Below are positions 1 through 7,881 of a DNA stretch of 64,000 nucleotides, piece by piece. The notes below the pieces were generated by a model. That model searched no databases, was not told the DNA's origin, and saw only the letters and a list, made by a program, of their open reading frames with translations. Position numbers and translations under genes: made by a program. How positions within the stretch are numbered: the stretch's first letter is position 1; each line of letters starts with the position of its first letter. Source of the stretch: an uncultured Tenacibaculum sp. (lineage in GTDB: Bacteria; Bacteroidota; Bacteroidia; Flavobacteriales; Flavobacteriaceae); contig CANMWK010000002.1 in assembly GCA_947501615.1 (NCBI GenBank), forward strand, positions 124,001 to 188,000, read 5' to 3'.

Positions 1-2
1 GA

Positions 3-581
3 TCAGATAGATTTGCAAAAGAAAATGTAGGAAATCCTAATTTAACAGCGGCAGCAATTATTTATGAATCGTTTACACGAATCGGTTTTCCAGATTCAAG
101 TTTGTTAAGTTATTTAATCCCTTCGATTAATATCTCTACAGATGAAGCTGCTTTATACGATATAGCAAGTAAAGTAAGTAATGTTAAAGCTGTATCTGAG
201 TCGTATTCTATCCTGTTTGATAGAAATTTATTCCAAGATATACATAAAGGATTAGATACAGATGAACTTAAAACTTTTTGGAATATTATAAATAGTCCTA
301 CATCAAATCAAACACAAACTTTGTACCCTATAGGATCAACTTTATATTCAGCATCAAAAAATAAAATTACAGTGAATAAAGCTGTCAATACCAATGGGAA
401 TTGGAAAGGAACTAGCGAATTATACGATACGTTTGAATTTCGAGAAGAGCTAGGAGAAGTAATAGCTCACGGTGTTTTTGAAGGACAGAATTATTATATA
501 ATCGAAAGCTCTTTTTTTGGGTTTTTTAATAAAAAACAAGGCGTTGTATTACAGCATCAAGTGACTAACGAAAAAATTTAA
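3..581 (+). CDS. Element protein of unknown function, 5'-truncated by window edge
   Basis: The reading frame is open from the first bases of the window, so this is the C-terminal part (about 192 residues) of a longer protein; a TTG at 102 is probably internal. The visible part has a helix-rich start followed by a stretch rich in beta-type sequence. I recognise no family. It stops 2 nt before the next start codon, so it belongs to the same element operon as the lysozyme and ATPase genes downstream. A structural or internal virion protein is possible but unsupported. Confidence 0.7.
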   Translation, partial: SDRFAKENVGNPNLTAAAIIYESFTRIGFPDSSLLSYLIPSINISTDEAALYDIASKVSNVKAVSESYSILFDRNLFQDIHKGLDTDELKTFWNIINSPTSNQTQTLYPIGSTLYSASKNKITVNKAVNTNGNWKGTSELYDTFEFREELGEVIAHGVFEGQNYYIIESSFFGFFNKKQGVVLQHQVTNEKI

Positions 582-583
582 CT

Positions 584-1036
584 ATGAACAACTCAAATTT
601 TATTTTAGACGGTCAGATTTTTAACGATCTACCAGTTGTTAAAGATGAACATATCGTAAAGGGGCCACCAAAAGTTCCAATTAGTACTACTAGTATAAAA
701 CAAGCAATGATTTATGATGAGCTTGGTGCAGTTCCAGATGTGCATATTTTTAATAAGACAAAAGGAACTGGAACAATAACAAATATTAATGGTGCTTTCA
801 AAATAGAGGCTTCAGAGAATGATATTATAGAAATAACACATCAAAGTTATGCAACAAAAGTTGTTAAAGCTTCAGAAATTAAAGGCTTAATGATGATTGT
901 TCAATCCAGTAATGTATTAGATAGTGTTCATGTAACAAGTAGAAAAGGAAAGATTAAAATGTTTTTATTATTACTGGCATTAGGAACTGCTGGATATTTT
1001 ATGTTTAAAGAAACACCTGAAAAAGCAATTTTATAA
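584..1036 (+). CDS. CarboxypepD_reg-like domain protein with C-terminal TM anchor
   Basis: The 150-residue protein has a CarboxypepD_reg-like (transthyretin-type beta sandwich) segment at about residues 44-112, with the typical GAVPDVHIF and NGAFKI motifs, then a hydrophobic helix at about 124-141 and a short charged tail. In Bacteroidota this domain normally sits at the N-terminus of TonB-dependent receptors. Here it is a small membrane-anchored protein in a mobile element. Its stop overlaps the lysozyme start by one base (TAATG), showing translational coupling. A surface or virion-membrane protein is inferred; domain assignment is by motif resemblance only. Confidence 0.6.
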   Translation: MNNSNFILDGQIFNDLPVVKDEHIVKGPPKVPISTTSIKQAMIYDELGAVPDVHIFNKTKGTGTITNINGAFKIEASENDIIEITHQSYATKVVKASEIKGLMMIVQSSNVLDSVHVTSRKGKIKMFLLLLALGTAGYFMFKETPEKAIL

Positions 1037-1611
1037 TGGCAAGTTTTGAGTTATATGCAAATACAGTAAGTGTATTTGAAGGAGGTTATCAGAATAAGGA
1101 TAGCGACCGAGGTAATTTTAATTCGTTAGGTGAGAACGTAGGAACAAACCACGGAATTTCTGCAAGATTCTATGAAAATAAAATTGGAAGACCTCCAACA
1201 AAATTGGATATGCTTTCGATTACAAAGGATCAAGCTAAAGCATTTTTTAAAAATGATTTTTGGAATGTACTTAAAGCTAATTCAATACAATCTCAAGCAG
1301 TAGCAGAAAATATTGTTGATCATGGTATAAATTCAGGTCCAGGAACAATAGCAAAAATCGTTCAAAATGTATTGAATACATATTTTGGTAAAAACTTAAA
1401 AGTAGATGGTTCTATTGGAATGCTTACAGTAAATGCTATTAATAATGTAAATAATCAAGACAAGTTATTTTCTAAAATTGCACAATATAGATTAAAAGAT
1501 TATGAAGAAAATAATAACAAAGATTGGTTTAAAATTTGGGAAAATCGCGTATTTAAATTAGCAGCAAAATTTAATATATCAATTGAAAAAAAAAAGTACT
1601 CACTGGTCTAG
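1036..1611 (+). CDS. GH108-type phage lysozyme (peptidoglycan hydrolase)
   Basis: The N-terminal half matches the glycosyl hydrolase 108 (zliS-type) muramidase family. The catalytic Glu is expected at residue 15 in the FEGGY motif, followed by NHGISARF and the conserved DFWN and NIVDHGINSG segments. A peptidoglycan-binding region of the PG_binding_3 type follows at about residues 100-175 (DGSIGMLTVNAIN). It should cleave the glycan backbone during lysis, or during entry if virion-borne. The zero frame ends at 191 residues just after a run of ten A. A canonical -1 slippery heptamer there opens a second frame that adds a transmembrane tail. The next gene encodes a small polytopic protein that could be a holin. 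Confidence 0.85.
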   Translation: MASFELYANTVSVFEGGYQNKDSDRGNFNSLGENVGTNHGISARFYENKIGRPPTKLDMLSITKDQAKAFFKNDFWNVLKANSIQSQAVAENIVDHGINSGPGTIAKIVQNVLNTYFGKNLKVDGSIGMLTVNAINNVNNQDKLFSKIAQYRLKDYEENNNKDWFKIWENRVFKLAAKFNISIEKKKYSLV

Positions 1612-1670
1612 GTTTAACACTACTTGCAACAACAATAATTTTAATACAGTTAAAAAAGAAAAGTAAATGA
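1590..1670 (+). other. Putative -1 ribosomal frameshift site and TM extension of the lysozyme
   Basis: The heptamer A_AAA_AAG at 1590-1596 is in the exact zero-frame phase required for -1 frameshifting (zero-frame codons AAA AAG), within a run of ten A. After slippage, 24 further codons are read from 1596, encoding a hydrophobic segment (LTGLGLTLLATTIILIQL) and the basic tail KKKSK, ending in TGA at 1668-1670. That stop overlaps the ATG of the next gene as ATGA, the same coupling style as the rest of the operon. The product would be a 211-residue membrane-anchored lysozyme. A homopolymer sequencing error or indel would give the same picture. Confidence 0.6.
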
Positions 1671-2002
1671 GATCAGTACACGAGTTTTTGGATTCTATAG
1701 GTATAAATTTAGGAATATTTATCCCTGGTTTTTTAGGTGGTATCTCCTATGCTATTGTTACAAAAAAGAACTTTTTAAGCAGCATGTTTAGTTCTTTTGT
1801 TGGTGCCGTGACTACAAGTTATTTATCTCCTATCGTGTCACCTAAAATTATCAGTTTATTTAGTTTAAATGATACATCTGTGTATGGAATATCGTTTATT
1901 ATAGGATTGCTAAGCATGAATATTTCAATGTTGTTAATCTCAAACACTAAAGATATTTACGCTTTAAAAAGATTGTTCAATTATTTCTTTTCTAATAAAT
2001 AA
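1667..2002 (+). CDS. Small polytopic membrane protein, possible holin
   Basis: The 111-residue protein has about three hydrophobic segments (near 15-32, 42-58 and 70-92) and a short basic C-terminus (KRLFNYFFSNK). Its position directly after the lysozyme and its size fit a holin, but no family motif is recognised and the element may carry other membrane proteins for the virion. Its start overlaps the stop of the frameshifted lysozyme reading frame by ATGA. Function is inferred from context only. Confidence 0.55.
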   Translation: MRSVHEFLDSIGINLGIFIPGFLGGISYAIVTKKNFLSSMFSSFVGAVTTSYLSPIVSPKIISLFSLNDTSVYGISFIIGLLSMNISMLLISNTKDIYALKRLFNYFFSNK

Positions 2003-2012
2003 AACTTGACCA

Positions 2013-2324
2013 ATGAATTTTAAAAATTTATCAGAAAATTTAAAAATAGTTATAGTTGCAACAAGTGTTGGTGCTGTATTAGGATATTTAGCAAGTACGC
2101 AAGCAAACAAGCAAGCGATTGAGCTTTTAAGACCAACCATTGAACAAGCAATACGAAAAGAAACGACGTCTATAACAAATGAATTTAAGACAGAAATAAA
2201 AAAGCTAAAGAACAAAAAAGGAGTTTTAGATTTTAATGTTAAACCCATTTTAGAAAGTGCGATCGAGCAAAACAAAGATTCAGTTCGTAAAAAGACTAAA
2301 AAAAAGTTTCTAGGGATATTTTAA
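2013..2324 (+). CDS. Single-TM element protein with charged helical tail
   Basis: The 103-residue protein has one hydrophobic segment near the N-terminus (about residues 10-27, IVIVATSVGAVLGYLAS) and then a long Lys/Glu-rich, probably helical region ending in a basic cluster (RKKTKKKF). I recognise no family. It sits 10 nt after the preceding gene in the element operon. The architecture, a membrane anchor plus a basic interior tail, would suit a minor virion membrane protein, which is inference. Confidence 0.55.
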   Translation: MNFKNLSENLKIVIVATSVGAVLGYLASTQANKQAIELLRPTIEQAIRKETTSITNEFKTEIKKLKNKKGVLDFNVKPILESAIEQNKDSVRKKTKKKFLGIF

Positions 2325-2333
2325 AACAAAATT

Positions 2334-2834
2334 ATGGAAGAAAATAAAACACCAAGTACCAGTAAAAAAGAAGTTGATAATACAGGAAATTATGTATTTG
2401 TTTCTGCAATTCTAGGTGCTGCATTTTACTTTAAAAGGAAAAGATTTATTGACTTTATTAACTCTATTAAGTTTAGTATGGTTGTAAAAAGTGTGGAAAA
2501 TAATAGAGCTGTAGTCAATATTATGCCATTGCAGTCCCTTGACATGCCGTACTCGATTAAGTCAATAGATTTAATTCATAACGAAAAAATGCTAGCAGCA
2601 ACTAATTCTAGTTGTGATTTACGTAGTAGAATTGTTTCGCTATCCCGAATTAATATTGTTTTTAATACTCTTGAAAAAGATGTTACAAAAGAAATTTTAG
2701 AAGAGTGTCAAATTGCAATTACATATAAATTTTTTGGATTTTCGTGTAGAAGACTTTATACGCCTTTAAATTTTTTAAATAATGAAGCAACAATTGTTGA
2801 TGTTCCAGTATCTAGTTGTGGTTGTTCAAAATAA
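2334..2834 (+). CDS. Element protein with N-terminal TM and beta-rich domain
   Basis: Residues about 20-34 form a hydrophobic segment (YVFVSAILGAAFYF) followed by a positive cluster (KRKRF). The remaining 130 residues look beta-rich and end in a Cys-containing tail (SSCGCSK). No family is recognised. It resembles in layout the protein encoded at 4481-4948, with a membrane segment followed by a beta domain. It lies 9 nt after the preceding gene and 6 nt before the next, within the element operon. Confidence 0.55.
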   Translation: MEENKTPSTSKKEVDNTGNYVFVSAILGAAFYFKRKRFIDFINSIKFSMVVKSVENNRAVVNIMPLQSLDMPYSIKSIDLIHNEKMLAATNSSCDLRSRIVSLSRINIVFNTLEKDVTKEILEECQIAITYKFFGFSCRRLYTPLNFLNNEATIVDVPVSSCGCSK

Positions 2835-2840
2835 AAGATA

Positions 2841-3830
2841 ATGAGAGAGGTTTCAATAACTAAACAAAACGGAACGACAATTGTCGAAATCTTTAAAGAT
2901 GGTGTTTCATTTACTAAAACAACTTCAAAAAATAGAGATTTAGAAGTTTTAACTGAAGGTGTTAAAATATTGCCCCATACAGAAGAAACTACTCTTAATA
3001 ATGAAGTTATTTTAATTTCTGAGTTAACAGATAATTATGGCGCAACAACTCCTAGTGAATTACTAAGTGTTTTTATAGAAAAGGGCTTTTTTAAAAGCGG
3101 TTGTTGTGGAGAAAAAGACACTAGTGATGTTATACCAGATGATAAAGCATGTTTTCATCTAAAAGATAACACACTTAAAATGTGTAATCTTTCTACAGTG
3201 TTTAACTCTACAAGTTTAGGATCTGCAGATAGTATTGAAAATCGAATGCTTGTGTTTATTGAGTTTCCAGAATTTAAAGTCTCAAATATCAGATTAAAAC
3301 TACAATTGTCAGCTTTAAATCTATCTAGTGTCAATAGAAATACTATTGAGCCAATGCAGATACAAGTAAACACAACTTTGTTTGATTTTAATGAATGGAG
3401 CGAATATTCACAATTTGGTATTAATTCAAATTTTACTCACGTTTCTTTATCGGAACTTTCTACTGATGTAGATATCTATCCAGATAATTTTTTAAGTAAG
3501 TTAACAAGGTTTGATTATCATAACGAACAAGAATATTTACTTGAAACTTTAGAAGCGGTGTATGAAAATGAAACACCTATGGAAGTAATAACAATTGTTA
3601 AAGATGGTAAAAAAGGAGTTTTAATACTCTTACCTCGATTTTATGCAACTGAAATCGATAATTCAGTATTTGTAAACTTTAGTGATTTAGAAATAACATT
3701 TAAGGATATTCAAAATTTTGATGAATCTCTTTATAAAAATTTCGCGAAACCTGTTTTATCAGACACAGCTACATTTGGAACTTATGAAGTTTCAGAAATT
3801 AGAAGTTTAACCGGTAATACACTTTTTTAA
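2841..3830 (+). CDS. Beta-rich element protein of unknown function, possible structural protein
   Basis: At 329 residues this is the second-longest plus-strand gene of the visible element, after the ATPase. It lacks membrane segments, has a Cys-rich turn (GCCGEKD, about residue 92) and alternating hydrophobic patterns that suggest mostly beta structure. A capsid or spike role would fit a gene of this size among membrane-protein and lysozyme genes, but no sequence motif proves it. Its stop overlaps the next start by one base (TAATG), so the two products are probably made in balance. Structure prediction for a jelly-roll fold would decide. Confidence 0.55.
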   Translation: MREVSITKQNGTTIVEIFKDGVSFTKTTSKNRDLEVLTEGVKILPHTEETTLNNEVILISELTDNYGATTPSELLSVFIEKGFFKSGCCGEKDTSDVIPDDKACFHLKDNTLKMCNLSTVFNSTSLGSADSIENRMLVFIEFPEFKVSNIRLKLQLSALNLSSVNRNTIEPMQIQVNTTLFDFNEWSEYSQFGINSNFTHVSLSELSTDVDIYPDNFLSKLTRFDYHNEQEYLLETLEAVYENETPMEVITIVKDGKKGVLILLPRFYATEIDNSVFVNFSDLEITFKDIQNFDESLYKNFAKPVLSDTATFGTYEVSEIRSLTGNTLF

Positions 3831-4480
3831 TGAAAGTAAACTTAGATTTTAGAACATTAAAGTACCTTTTAGGAAAAGCTTCTGGCGGCGGTAATGGATC
3901 AGGTACAAATTTAAGATATGAAGCTTCTACACGTGAGGTTGAAAATACTGCGGGTACGAATGCGATTTTGCCTATTGCGACTGGAAATTACCCTGGTCTT
4001 TTACAACGAAGTGAAAGATCTATATTTAAACCAACTCTTGTTGATTTAAATGGTAACGGAAGTTATGAATTTGTCGATCAAGGCTCTTTTTTGGAGAGAA
4101 TGGGTAATTTTGTTTTTTATTATATTAATCTTGCCAATATATTTCATGTTGGCGAACCGTCTAATTTATTGGCAATAACTGGATTGCGATTTTCATCAGA
4201 TAATTTACCGTCAGTTGGATTAAATGTTGGTGGTTTTACTGGAGTAATAGATCAAGATTTTTATTCTGTTATTGCTCGAACGCAAGGTGGAAATAATATA
4301 CCTAATCTTACCAGTAACAACGACATTATTTTTGAATTTTTAGACGAAAAGACTAACGCTATCGGTCAAGGGTCAAGAAATAAAACGTTTAAAGCCGTAA
4401 AGTTTTTTAATGGTAGAATTAATGTTAGTGGGTGGGTGCCGATAGGTTCAGGATCTACAGATTATGTAAATAACTTTTAA
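3830..4480 (+). CDS. Beta-rich element protein, possible spike or fibre component
   Basis: The 216-residue protein begins with a short helical segment and a Gly-rich linker (ASGGGNGSGTN), then a Gly/Asn/Ser-rich beta-type region with motifs such as RFSSDNLPSVGLNVGG and a C-terminal GWVPIGSGS. Gly linkers followed by such domains are common in receptor-binding or fibre-like proteins, so a surface role is plausible. No family is recognised. It is coupled to the 329-residue protein before it (TAATG) and directly abuts the gene after it. Confidence 0.5.
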   Translation: MKVNLDFRTLKYLLGKASGGGNGSGTNLRYEASTREVENTAGTNAILPIATGNYPGLLQRSERSIFKPTLVDLNGNGSYEFVDQGSFLERMGNFVFYYINLANIFHVGEPSNLLAITGLRFSSDNLPSVGLNVGGFTGVIDQDFYSVIARTQGGNNIPNLTSNNDIIFEFLDEKTNAIGQGSRNKTFKAVKFFNGRINVSGWVPIGSGSTDYVNNF

Positions 4481-4948
4481 ATGAAAAAAATTGTATTTGG
4501 AATTATTGCTGCTGGAAGTGTTTACGCTTATAGAAAAGTAAACACAACAAAAAAAGCTTTAGAAAAACTAAAGATTGAAATCACAGCGTTAAATAATGTT
4601 TCGATATCTATATCTAGGGTTAAATTAAACTTGGATTTAACTTTTAAAAATCAATCCAATTTAGATATAGGTATAAGTACTTTTAAATTGTTAAAGATTA
4701 AAGAAGTTAAGTTTTTCAACAATAAAAACAATAGTTTTTTAGGTGCTGCAGTTGTTGACGTTTCTGGAATTAAAGTATTAGCAAACGACACAAGCACAAT
4801 TTCAAATATTCCTGTAAATATACCAGTAAAGAACTTATTTAATAATCTATCCGTATTTAAAGGGGATATTAAAAACAATTTAAAAATTGTTTTGGTATTA
4901 GATTCTTTAGGTAAACAATACGAATTAAACACAGAAAATTTCATTTAA
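4481..4948 (+). CDS. Membrane-anchored LEA14/WHy-like beta domain protein
   Basis: The protein is 155 residues, with a short N-terminal hydrophobic segment (about 4-17, IVFGIIAAGSVYAY) next to basic residues. The beta domain that follows resembles LEA14/WHy domains: an alternating segment with LDLTFKNQSNLDIGIS, a mid KVLANDTSTI and a PVNIPVKNL strand. The resemblance is by pattern, without a search. It directly follows the preceding gene with no gap and is followed after 4 nt by the ATPase gene. A virion membrane or periplasmic role is inferred. Confidence 0.5.
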   Translation: MKKIVFGIIAAGSVYAYRKVNTTKKALEKLKIEITALNNVSISISRVKLNLDLTFKNQSNLDIGISTFKLLKIKEVKFFNNKNNSFLGAAVVDVSGIKVLANDTSTISNIPVNIPVKNLFNNLSVFKGDIKNNLKIVLVLDSLGKQYELNTENFI

Positions 4949-4952
4949 AATT

Positions 4953-6191
4953 ATGCTGCCTATTTTAATAAAAAAATACAACAATCTAGACGGTAAAACT
5001 GTCACGCGAGATTTTCTAATTAAGCTTGTGAAAGAAAGTGATAAAATAGAGCATAATATAGCGAAAAAGATAAACTATAAATTAAATACTTTACTACTTA
5101 ATTCAAGTAAAGACAGTTTCTATATTGAGATAAAAAACAAACTTTATTTACCTAAGAAAAAAAAGAAGAAAACAGTTAAAAAAAAGTCCGCTAAAACGAC
5201 TCCACAATTTGGTTTAAAATCTCCAGAGATTAAAAAAGAAAAGGAAATACAAATTTCTATTCCTAGATTTAATGTTATTCAATTAGAAGAAAAGAAACAA
5301 ATAACGCAAGAAACCCAACCAACAATAAATACAACAATTGTTGTTAAAGAAAACAAAACTGTTGATGATGATGTTAAACCGCCAATGACACCTGTTCAAA
5401 AGGCTGTTATTTCAAAAGCCGCACCTATAATAAATAGAACTGTTGTAGATGATAAACCAAAGGGTTTGAACGCTAGTTTAAACACTTCAAAAAGAAGTTT
5501 AGAAGATCGATACAAAGTTAATAGTAAAGTACATGAATCGTATGTAATACCAGACAAAGATATTGCTGAATTTTTAGGTGATGTTGAGATAAAAGAAAAA
5601 GAAAGTGTTGTTATTACATTAGCTGGAGAACAAGGTTCTGGGAAAACTAGAAACCTATTTCAACTGATGAACACATTTGGTCAAAATTACAGAGTTGGTC
5701 ATGCCTCAATGGAGGAGCATCCAGAGTCAAAACTTTATAAGAATAAAGAAGACCAATATATTGACGATAAAGCGTGGTTAAATATTTCTAACCCAGAAAT
5801 CAAAACTTTAGATGATCTACACAAACTTATCATAAATAATGATGTTATATTTATTGACAGCTTCGCTAAACTTAGACGAATTGATAAGTCAATAGATTTA
5901 GACCAGGATTTACGAAAAAAATACAACGGAAAGCTTTTTGTAATTATCTATCAATTAACTGTAGACGGAAAAATGCGTGGTGGATCAGAAAGCCAATTCG
6001 ATGGCGATATCATTCTTTTTGTTGACAAACACGAAGATTATCGATATAGTTATGTTTATGCAAATAAAAATAGATACCAGGACAAACCGTTGAACGAGCT
6101 TAAATTTAACATCTACCAAGGAAAATTAAACCCTAAACAAGAAGAAACAACTGTTTCTGAGGAACAAGTTAGAGAGATTGATTTGTTTTGA
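4953..6191 (+). CDS. RecA/RadA-like P-loop ATPase with Lys-rich N-terminal region
   Basis: The C-terminal half is a RecA-superfamily ATPase: Walker A GEQGSGKT (residues 225-232), Walker B VIFIDS (298-303), and KNRYQD at 372-377, which sits where RadA/Sms proteins carry their KNRFG motif, after a strand like those of RadA (IILFVDKHEDYRY). The first 200 residues are low-complexity and basic, including a run of six Lys near 68-73. It may act in element DNA replication, recombination or genome packaging; the motif set favours a RadA-like DNA enzyme over a classical FtsK/HerA-type packaging ATPase. It is the last gene of the operon and its stop directly abuts the integrase stop. Confidence 0.65.
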   Translation: MLPILIKKYNNLDGKTVTRDFLIKLVKESDKIEHNIAKKINYKLNTLLLNSSKDSFYIEIKNKLYLPKKKKKKTVKKKSAKTTPQFGLKSPEIKKEKEIQISIPRFNVIQLEEKKQITQETQPTINTTIVVKENKTVDDDVKPPMTPVQKAVISKAAPIINRTVVDDKPKGLNASLNTSKRSLEDRYKVNSKVHESYVIPDKDIAEFLGDVEIKEKESVVITLAGEQGSGKTRNLFQLMNTFGQNYRVGHASMEEHPESKLYKNKEDQYIDDKAWLNISNPEIKTLDDLHKLIINNDVIFIDSFAKLRRIDKSIDLDQDLRKKYNGKLFVIIYQLTVDGKMRGGSESQFDGDIILFVDKHEDYRYSYVYANKNRYQDKPLNELKFNIYQGKLNPKQEETTVSEEQVREIDLF

Positions 6192-7649
6192 TTATCGTCT
6201 TTCTATAACAATAATTTTGCTGAAATTTTTAGGTTTAGAGAACTTTTTTTTTGTTCCTTTTAAAATTAGTTGTTCGTTGTTAGGTTCTTCTTTAAAATAC
6301 TTGTAAATAGTATTTCTAGAGTTGTTTTCTACAAATTGTAATTCATACACGTAAAAAAAATTAATATTGCTAATATTAGAAGTGTCTATAATTTTATTAT
6401 GATAAAGATCTCTTTCCTTTTCAGGATAAACATCTTTGTATATTGTGTCGATATCATCTCTTTCGTGACCCATTATAGATCTTAATAAGTCTGGTTCTAT
6501 GTATAGTCTAGATCCAATTGTACCAAAGGTATGTCTTGCCACTTTTGTAGTTAAATTACCTTTTAATGGTAAAACTTCAATTCTAAAAAACTCTTTATTA
6601 AAAATTTGTTCAATATTATCTATATGTTTGTTGTATTTATTCTGAATCTTCTTTAAATCAGATCCTAATCTCCTGCGCATATTGTGATAACCATTTTGAT
6701 CTTTTCTGCCATTGAAAACAAAATTTTCATTAGTGTTGTAAGTGTTTAGGATTAATTTAGCTTTACTAAAAATCTTCAAATCAAATTCATAACCACCTTC
6801 ATCTAATTTGCCACGTCTAAATATTATTCTATTATTATCAGTTATTTGTTTATTTTCTAAATAAAATATATCCATTAGATCTTGACCACCAAAATAAAAT
6901 TGAAGCAAGAACAAATCAACTGCCTTCTTTTGTCCAGGAACAAGCTCTTTTTTAACTGATTCTAAAATCTTTAATACTTCTTTAGATATGTGTCGTTTTT
7001 TTGTACGATTTTTTTTAATTGTAATTCCTTTATAAATATTTTCAAAAGGTTTATGTTGCACTTGTATTTTTAAACGTTTTAAACCTTCATCATAAATGAC
7101 TTTAATGGTTCTTATATATAAGTGAATAGTGTTTTTAGCTAAACCCTTTCTTAATAGGTTATTCTTGTATTTCACTATAAGTTCATAATCAATATCATTA
7201 AAGTTTAAATTTTTTGTAGTGTGTTTCTTAAATTGATTTAGACAATTTGTGTAAACATTGAAATTACCTGTTTTTTCTACTCCTTTGTCGTTTAAAATTC
7301 CTTTTTGTTCGTTTGCTAGTTTATACCCAAATTCAAAAAAGTTAGTACTATTATAAATTAAGTTATTATCTCCTTTAACAATATCTTTTACATTATTGAA
7401 GTTGATTGTTTTATCGTCTAATGTTTTTAATAGTGTTTCTTCAAGTATTCTTTTTTTCTTTCGAATTAGTAAAGTTTTTCTTTTATCATTTTTTGGTTCT
7501 TGTTTTTTAAAATCCCAATCTTTTTTTTCAAAAAATAAACTTAACGAAAAACTTTTTTGTTTACCTTTCCCAGTAAGTAGACATATTACTGGGTAACCTT
7601 TTTTTCTTTTTTGATCTTCTCTTTCGTCTAAATATATATTTCCTTGCAT
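6192..7649 (-). CDS. Tyrosine-type integrase (site-specific recombinase)
   Basis: The 485-residue protein has an N-terminal arm-type domain, a SAM-like core-binding domain (about 100-205) and a catalytic domain. Visible catalytic elements are ARHTF with Arg372, MGH with His394 and the Tyr404 nucleophile in DTIYKD. The first catalytic Arg is replaced by Gln256 in FGGQDLMD, and Lys369 stands where HxxR normally has His; Bacteroidota integrases often depart from the canonical first Arg. About 80 extra residues follow the Tyr. Lying between the element genes and tRNA-Asp, it is the likely integrase of this element. It converges end to end with the ATPase gene. Confidence 0.9.
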   Translation of the reverse strand: MQGNIYLDEREDQKRKKGYPVICLLTGKGKQKSFSLSLFFEKKDWDFKKQEPKNDKRKTLLIRKKKRILEETLLKTLDDKTINFNNVKDIVKGDNNLIYNSTNFFEFGYKLANEQKGILNDKGVEKTGNFNVYTNCLNQFKKHTTKNLNFNDIDYELIVKYKNNLLRKGLAKNTIHLYIRTIKVIYDEGLKRLKIQVQHKPFENIYKGITIKKNRTKKRHISKEVLKILESVKKELVPGQKKAVDLFLLQFYFGGQDLMDIFYLENKQITDNNRIIFRRGKLDEGGYEFDLKIFSKAKLILNTYNTNENFVFNGRKDQNGYHNMRRRLGSDLKKIQNKYNKHIDNIEQIFNKEFFRIEVLPLKGNLTTKVARHTFGTIGSRLYIEPDLLRSIMGHERDDIDTIYKDVYPEKERDLYHNKIIDTSNISNINFFYVYELQFVENNSRNTIYKYFKEEPNNEQLILKGTKKKFSKPKNFSKIIVIERR

Positions 7650-7845
7650 AATCTACTCTGAAAAAATTTCAATAAAATTTCAATAAAAAACAATTAAATT
7701 AAATTAAATACGGTTAAATACATACATGTAAAATTATACTTTTTTTTGAATAAGTAAATTTATTTAGCTTTTTTTCAATTGTTTTTAAGGTGTTTATGGC
7801 GTGTTGATTAGTGTTTATTGTACTGTTTTTCAGTTGATTATATAT
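7650..7845. other. Integrase upstream region / presumed att arm
   Basis: This AT-rich gap between the integrase start and the tRNA terminator contains direct repeats that could be integrase arm sites: ATTTCAATAAA twice in tandem near 7668-7688, TTAAAT motifs near 7694-7722, and GTGTTTAT-type repeats near 7789-7823. The core att site is expected in the tRNA 3' end, but the partner copy is outside the window, so it cannot be delimited. Confidence 0.35.
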
Positions 7846-7880
7846 ATAAAAAAAGCTTCTCAAAAATTGAGAAGCTTTTC
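7846..7880 (-). terminator. Rho-independent terminator after tRNA-Asp
   Basis: The inverted repeat AAGCTTCTCA (7853-7862) / TGAGAAGCTT (7868-7877) is followed on the minus strand by a T run. It directly follows the tRNA 3' end. Confidence 0.8.
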
Positions 7881-7881
7881 G

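Larger units (their letters stand above)
1..7881. mobile_element. Integrated provirus-like element, right end
   Basis: Nine compact plus-strand genes and a convergent tyrosine integrase lie against the 3' end of tRNA-Asp, the usual geometry for integration into a tRNA. The genes encode a lysozyme, at least five small proteins with a single or a few membrane segments, two beta-rich proteins and a P-loop ATPase. No terminase, portal, tape-measure or tail genes are visible, which differs from tailed phages. A membrane-containing icosahedral virus of the PRD1/PM2/FLiP general type is inferred, not shown; a mobile island with cell-surface genes is the alternative. The left boundary and the second att copy are outside the window. 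Confidence 0.75.

Noticed and set aside
1964..2275. Minus-strand frame opposite the small single-TM element gene
   Set aside because: It is opposite a tightly spaced operon and has a hydrophobic composition expected from reversed AT-rich coding sequence.
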